Of a DNA stretch of 64,000 nt, positions 58,701 to 64,000 are shown piece by piece (position 1 is the first letter of the stretch; each line of letters begins with the position of its first letter). This stretch comes from Chlamydomonas sphaeroides (lineage: Eukaryota; Chlorophyta; Chlorophyceae; Chlamydomonadales; Chlamydomonadaceae), in assembly GCA_001662425.1 (NCBI GenBank), contig BDDC01000212.1, forward strand, positions 22,806-86,805, written 5' to 3'. The notes beneath the pieces were generated by a model. The model was not told the DNA's origin. It searched no databases and worked only from the letters and a program-made list of their open reading frames with translations. A program made the translations under genes and the position numbers.

Positions 58701-60832
58701 GATGGCCCTGCGGCCGGCGGCGGCTGGGCTAGGGCTGGTGGATGTGATGCGCGGCATCGTGGCGCGGGAGGGCGTGGGCGCGCTGTACCGCGGGCTGGGG
58801 CCCTCGGTGGCGGCCATCTTCCCGGAGGCGGCCATGTGAGTGGCGGTGCGGAGCGGCTGCGGTGGGGGCCGGCGGAGCATGCCCGCGGCGCACTCGATTC
58901 GCTCGGACGGGCCCTGCTGCTTGCCTGAGGCCGCACCGCCCTACGCCTGGCAGCCTGCGCCGCTTCCGCCAACGCGTCGTCCTGCGCCCTGCCCCCTGAC
59001 CTCTTGCCCCCCCCCCCGCAGCACCTACGGCCTGCACGATGCGCTCAAAAAGGCCTACACGCGCGCGGCGCACGAGGAGCCGGGCGTGGCGCCCAGCCTG
59101 GCGTTCGGCGTGCTGTCGGCCTTTGTGGGGCAGCTGGTGTCCTTCCCTCTGGAGACCATATCACGAAGGCTGCAGGTGGGGTCGCCAAGCACGGCGGGGC
59201 CGGGGCCCCCAGGGGCCAGGGCTTGGGGCCAGGGCGTGGGCGTGGGCCGGTCTGTGGCAGGCAACGAGGCCGCGGCCTGCAGCCAGGCGGCGACTTGTCC
59301 GATGCAGCGCTTAGCCTTCTCCCTCGCGCTCCCACCGTCCACCCCTCACTACCACACACCCCAGGTCCAGGTGGCGGCGCAGGGGGCTGGCCCCGGCGCG
59401 GCCTCGGGCTTCATGGGCAGCTTGGGCGCGGTGGCGGCGGTGGCGCAGTCCATCATGGCGCAGGGCGGACCCGCGGCGCTGTACAGGTGCGGCGCCGGCT
59501 GCGGGTGCGGGCGCGGCTGCGGGTGCGGGCGCGGCTGCGGGTGCGAGCGCGGCTTCGGGTGCGGGTGCGCAGGGTGGCTACTGGCTGGAGCGCGGCCGGC
59601 GGAGCCCTGGCCGCCTGCGGGCAACCCCACACCTTGCCACTTGCCGTACGCTGCTGCGGCTTGTTGTTGACACGGCCTTTGTGACCCGGTTCGCCTCGCC
59701 TGCACAGGGGCATCGGCGCCGCCACGCTGCGGCTGGTGCCCATGGCGTGCGTGTCGTTCGGCACCTACGAGGCGGTGCGGGCGCTGGTGGTGGCGTGGGA
59801 GCAGCGGCGCGACGACGAGGACGCGCGGCGGGCCAGCCTGACCGCCAGGTAGGTCGCATGGTCGGGGCCACGGGGCTGGGCGGGCGGTTGTGCAGCGCCG
59901 TCGGGGGCCCCTGCGAAGTTTCCCGTCGGCTCTGATATCGTGTCTAGCTGCAGCGCGGTGCAGCTCTTGCCCAAGTTAAGGTTCGGGTTTGGGTTCCTTG
60001 AGTTCACGGTATTGCGAGGTGGGGAGGCGGTGGGTGCCTGCCGAGGCTCTGACCGGCAGGTCGAGGGCGGCAGCCGGCAACCCACAGGGCGCTGCGGCCT
60101 AAACCACAATCTCCGGAAGAGGCCGTCCTCCCCCGCCACCCAAGCGCCGTGCACCCACTGCCCTCTCCCCGCCCCTGCTCCTCTCCTGCCCCCCCCCCCA
60201 GGTGCATGCCGCTGGTGCTACAGGACCCCAACGGAGGCCAGGGCGAGGTCGTGGGCCGCATCTGCACGCCCGCCGACGGCGCCGCGCCAACGCTCTGCGG
60301 CCCCGGCAACGCCAGCGGGCCCTGCGGCGCCGCCGCGCCGCTGGCGCCGGTGCCGTGCCCAGGCAGCGCGCCCTGCGCCGCGGCGGCTGCGGCGGTGGCG
60401 GCGGCGGCCCCGCCTCCGCCCATGGGCCTGCATGACCTGGTTGAGAAGGTGCCCATGCCGCGCTGCTTGCAGGGCGGCGGCGCGCCGCTGCCTGTGGACC
60501 AGCTGGCGGTGGCGGCGGCCGCTGGGGCGGCGGCCGCAGCGGCTGCGGGGGCGGCGGGCGGCTGCGGGTGCCCCGTGGCAGCCGGCAGCAGCCTGGCGGC
60601 GGCAGCCGCCGCCAGCGTGGCAGCGGCGGCCAACGCCGACGACCTCGTCAGCGCGGCGGCGGTGGGGCTGCCGCTCGTGCCGCTGCCGGTGCCCTGCGCT
60701 GGCGGCTGCGGGGCGGTCGGGGCTGCGGCCCCATGTGGGCCGTGCCGGGCCTCGCTCAGCAGTCCCTGCGGCGCCGAAACCTCGGTCTGCGACAACGCCT
60801 CGCCGCCGCCGCACGTAGCCGCATGGCAATGA
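55723..60832 (+). CDS. Ca2+-regulated mitochondrial carrier (SCaMC/APC type) with Cys/Ala-rich tail
   Basis: SCaMC (SLC25A24-like) carriers exchange Mg-ATP or other nucleotides for phosphate across the inner mitochondrial membrane under Ca2+ control. Exons: 55723-55961, 56115-56160, 56500-56891, 57045-57096, 57350-57455, 57751-57866, 58190-58355, 58574-58835, 59022-59175, 59365-59486, 59708-59848, 60202-60832; 808 residues. EF-hand loops: DQGGKGHITAED (about 91-102) and DHDGDGRISVAD (177-188), plus a weaker EF-hand-like segment (YLGFAEFRNFF). Three carrier repeats follow, with signature starts PLETLR, PLEVVR and PLETIS. The last exon adds about 210 Ala/Gly/Pro residues with many Cys, not usual in this family. 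The intron after 56160 has a GC donor (GCAAGT) that splits the first EF loop. Residues between DASLSR and SRMAQQ could hide an unrecognised short intron. Substrate not determinable. Confidence 0.88.
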
Positions 60833-63440
60833 CAGGCAGCGGCCGGGACTTGGGGCCAGCAGGCCCGCGTCGTGCAGGGGGCTTGCTGCATGGGGTGAGG
60901 CATCCCGCGGCCGCCGCACCTGGCCTCCTGGCGTGTGGGTGGGGGCCGCACTCATTATTCATATGAGCGTGAGAAGGTGAGGAAGGACTGTGCAGTGCAG
61001 AGCATTGACCGGCATGGGGTTAGCTAGGGCCGTTGGTCGCTGTGTCGGGCTCGCGAAGGCGGAGAGCCGCGGGCACGAATGAGCGCAGTAGGGTGGCGGT
61101 GGCTGTGGGTCACATCGCACGGTTGGCATGGCATGGAGTCTATCTCTTGGGTTTTGCAGCACGGCTTGCGGTTTCCAGGAGTGCCGTCGGCGCCGATCAC
61201 AGCTTGTGTGATGTTGCCGCTGCGTTACTGCGCTGCAGTGCTTAGTGGCGGTAGCGGCAGAGGGCATGAGGGTTGCGTTGCCGGGGTCTTGTTTGACCGG
61301 CTCCGTTAGGCCGGCTGGAGAAGATTCATCGATGGAAAACACTGCACTTGCAGGGGGCGGCCGCGCGGCGAGACCCTTGCAGTATGCGGGGAAACTTGCG
61401 GCCGGCGCTGTCGTGGGCGCTGGCGGGTGACTCCTCAACCACCTGACTTGATCTAGACATGGGTCGCAGCTGTTGTAGCGAGGCGCCCTAGCTAACTATT
61501 GTGCGCGATACATACGGTACGAGTCGGGGACCCGGGGCGTGCCATCGCGCACGGCCATAGCTTGCGTAACGATGGCGCCACCGGAGCGCGCCCCTGTCGG
61601 CGGTGGTGTACCTCCCTGCCTGCTGGGGGTCGCGCCGCGGCAATTGCGCGCGCCACGGCTTCGTGTCCGTATGCCCTAAACGGCGGCGCGTATTGCGTGC
61701 TGCCGGCGCGCGTTTGATGACTTTCTTGTTGCCTCCCGTTAGCAGCGCAGTGTTTGGGGGCCTTGTGAGTAGGGCGCGGGCGCGGGCTCGAATTTGAGCG
61801 CGGGCGCGCGCGGGTCGGTGCGTGGCAGACCTCAGGGCCGGTGCTCTGCACCCAGCCCTGCAAGGCGCTGTTCGTGAGCCCGCAGCAACCCTGCGGCGGA
61901 CCACTGCGTCGCGCGCGTGTGCTGCATGGCAATGGCTGCGCCTACATAACGGCGTGCTTGTGTCAATGACGTGGAGGCGCGTGGTGCTAGCTACGGGGGT
62001 AGCCGGCTGCTCGGCAATAAGCCCATGAGGCGGGTCTGTAATCCCCCGGTGCGCGTTGCTCGCGGCCTTGGCAATGGGGCAACCCCGGGACACCCTAGGC
62101 AGGCGAAGGGCACGTGCCCTGCGCTTCCATGTTCCAGCGCCCCTCCCTGCAGCTGCCCAGAACTGTGACACGCATTGACCTGACCCCGTCTGTACAATCT
62201 GCGGAGCCAGCGGAGGGCCGTGTTGATTCTTAGACGCAGCCGGATTTTAAGACGCAGCCGGATTGAAGGATACAATGGGGTGACATCCTGCGGCGGGCTA
62301 CCAGAGACATCCGGGCTTACCTGATCAGCCAGCAACCCTTCATGTCCGGGGGCATTCGCAAGTCACGGCTCCAGGCGAGGCAGCCACCTGCCTCCTGGCG
62401 GCAGCCCCACGGGCAGCCCCCTGCCTGACCACACACGAGCGACACCGCCCCGGGTCCTTCTCTTCCTGGGCACAAGGCGCGAGCGCAGCAGGCCCCCGGA
62501 TCCGCAGCTCGTGTGGCGGAGGAGCTGGCAGAGTCCGAATGCCAAGCACTTGGATGCCTGACAGCCGGCGTAGCAGGTACAACATATGTTACACTTCGGC
62601 AGTGCCTTCAGCCCGTGCGCATGCCCGCACATCAACCGAAGCAGGTGCACGCTACGACATCACACCCCAGCCTGTGCTTGGCGGCCCCTTGTGCTCGTGC
62701 AGGCTGAACTCGACACGCCACGCAGAGGCGCGTTGGAGGCGCCGTGGGTGTCCGTGGGCACCCAGGCCAGGGGGTCGGCGGTTACTGAGCAGCCGCTCGT
62801 ATGGCGGGTGTGCTGTGCTGTTTCGTATGTGCACGCGCTCGCACGCACACGGTCCCCAAACTCGTGCAGGCGATGTCTGGATGGATTGCCGAAGCGCTCT
62901 GGCGTACAGGTCCGTGTGATACAAGAACAGGTACGGTTTCTACGCCGCGGCTCACTCCGTCTCACTCACGGCACCAGGCGGGCAGCTGCGACACAGGTCG
63001 CACCATATGACATCATAACATGCTCATGTTCAGTGATGCTGTTGTGTCTACGAAGGGTAGCACCAGTAGCGGAAATAGTAAGTAAGCACCTGGCCGGTAG
63101 GCACCTACTTACGCAACTCGTTTCGTAGACGTGCGGCCGTAATCCCCTGCGCGCATCGTCGCAGTACTTGTACTCTTACAACAAGGACCGATGCACTAGT
63201 GACACTGGTCCCATCCTCATAGCTCCGTTGAGCCTCAGCACACCCGAAGACATCTACGAAGTCCATCTAACTTCGGCTGACCGTGGCAACGTAGTAAAGG
63301 TAAGGTCCTACGCTGTAACACTGCGTGTATGCCAACATGCAGTGTGTTACAAAGAACGATGCGTTTGAAACCGCTTTGTGCACATCGGCTGAACTGTGTG
63401 CCTGCTCCCTGCTCGCAGCCGGCATTGCCTGCAGCGCAAG
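60833..63440. other. Gene-poor interval downstream of the carrier gene
   Basis: About 2.6 kb with no convincing gene. Open frames up to about 227 codons (61488-62171, minus) lack domains and overlap others. A TGTAA at about 62037 is far from the carrier stop. Two copies of a 17-base unit around ttttaagacgcagccgg lie near 62230-62265. Confidence 0.5.
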
Positions 63441-64000
63441 ATGGCGCTTGCAAGGATGCATACTCTGGTCATAGTAGTAGTCGTCACTTTACTCGTTGCC
63501 GCCGGTAAGCTCCGAGCATGCCGCCCGACAAGGTTACATCGAGCGTCACGGGACGCACGCCGGTGTCCATGCATCTCAGCTGCAAACGTACACGCCTCCC
63601 CTACGTTACTCACTGCAGCACCCTCTCTCTGTTCAGGCGCGTCTGCTCGCGGTGGTGGCGGCCCCAAAGGCGAACACGACAGCGACGCCAGCTCTCGTCC
63701 TCCCCGGCCTCCCATGGCTGATCTGAATCACACGCGCAATGGCACAGCTTGCAACGGCACCCGCCCTGAGAATGGCACCCGCCATGACAGCGGCTCTCAC
63801 CCTGAGAACGGCACCCGTCACGAGGGCGGTCGCGGCGGGGGTCACGGCCGGGGTCTGCTCGGCCGTGGCCGCGGCCGCGGACGTGGCAGCGACGACGACA
63901 GCGATCGCGGCAACAGCACCCACCCTCCTCGCCCTCCTATGGCTGATCTGAACCACCACCGCAACGGCTCGCGCCCGGAGAACGGCACCCACCCCGAGGA
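63441..64000 (+). CDS. Secreted repeat glycoprotein, 5' part (runs off window)
   Basis: Exon 1 is 63441-63504 and encodes a signal peptide (MHTLVIVVVVTLLVAAG core). Exon 2 runs from 63637 past the window end, and the phase joins correctly. The mature part is His/Asn/Gly/Arg-rich and built from repeats: RPPRPPMADLNH followed by RNG appears twice about 75 residues apart, with RPENGT or HPENGT units between and after, and an RG-rich stretch (GLLGRGRGRGRGSDDDSDRG). Several NGT, NST and NGS sequons predict N-glycosylation in the secretory pathway. No known family was recognised. An extracellular-matrix or wall role is an inference from composition. The acceptor at 63636 is preferred because it gives an open, repeat-bearing frame. 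Confidence 0.65.
   Translation, partial: MALARMHTLVIVVVVTLLVAAGKLRACRPTRLHRASRDARRCPCISAANVHASPTLLTAAPSLCSGASARGGGGPKGEHDSDASSRPPRPPMADLNHTRNGTACNGTRPENGTRHDSGSHPENGTRHEGGRGGGHGRGLLGRGRGRGRGSDDDSDRGNSTHPPRPPMADLNHHRNGSRPENGTHPE

Noticed and set aside
61488..62171. 227-codon minus-strand frame near the right end
   Set aside because: Arg/Ala/Pro-biased, no domain, no supporting splice structure; treated as chance ORF.
1..64000. CRISPR arrays, tRNA or rRNA genes, complete transposable elements
   Set aside because: No regularly spaced repeats, cloverleaf-type genes, reverse transcriptase or transposase motifs were recognised on either strand.

Overview
The window is nuclear DNA of a volvocine green alga (Chlamydomonas relatives). 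Reasons: GC-rich genes with many short introns, mostly GT..AG, that keep codon phase when spliced; a TGTAA polyadenylation signal after one gene; a PPR-SMR-cyclin protein of the kind described in green algae; a gametolysin-type (M11) metalloprotease; and proteins rich in Ala, Pro and Cys. No prokaryotic operon, rRNA, tRNA or CRISPR array was seen. Gene models below were assembled by hand from splice sites and reading phase. Apart from the ATP11 5' end, every join closes in frame, with one single-base exception in the giant protease gene.

Left third (1-16231): four paralogues of a large multi-pass membrane protein of unknown function. Copies A (cut by the window edge), B and C lie on the minus strand and D lies opposite on the plus strand. 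C is a rearranged pseudogene. Patches of near identity that include introns point to recent gene conversion or unequal crossing-over. B contains a 10-N assembly gap.

Middle (17018-37262): a small secreted Cys-rich protein (+), then on the minus strand ATP11 (mitochondrial F1-ATPase assembly), HGH1 (eEF2-folding chaperone), a 17-exon PPR-SMR-cyclin protein (probable organelle RNA factor) and a 184-residue ankyrin protein. The 3.3 kb between HGH1 and the PPR gene has no convincing gene but holds a relic of the PPR gene's first exon.

Right (38063-64000): a 32-exon gene for a roughly 3,500-residue type I membrane protein with an M11 metalloprotease domain, laminin-G-like segments, three thrombospondin-1-like repeats, an ADAMTS-like Cys-rich motif, EGF-like modules, one transmembrane helix and a long cytosolic tail. 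Next is a Ca2+-regulated mitochondrial carrier (SCaMC type) with an unusual Cys/Ala-rich C-terminal extension. At the edge is the start of a secreted, repeat-containing, probably N-glycosylated protein.

The genes do not form one pathway. Shared themes are mitochondrial function (ATP11, carrier), translation and RNA (HGH1, PPR-cyclin) and the secretory or cell-surface route (giant protease, two secreted proteins, the membrane family). Four introns use GC-AG borders, each required by reading frame and protein homology.
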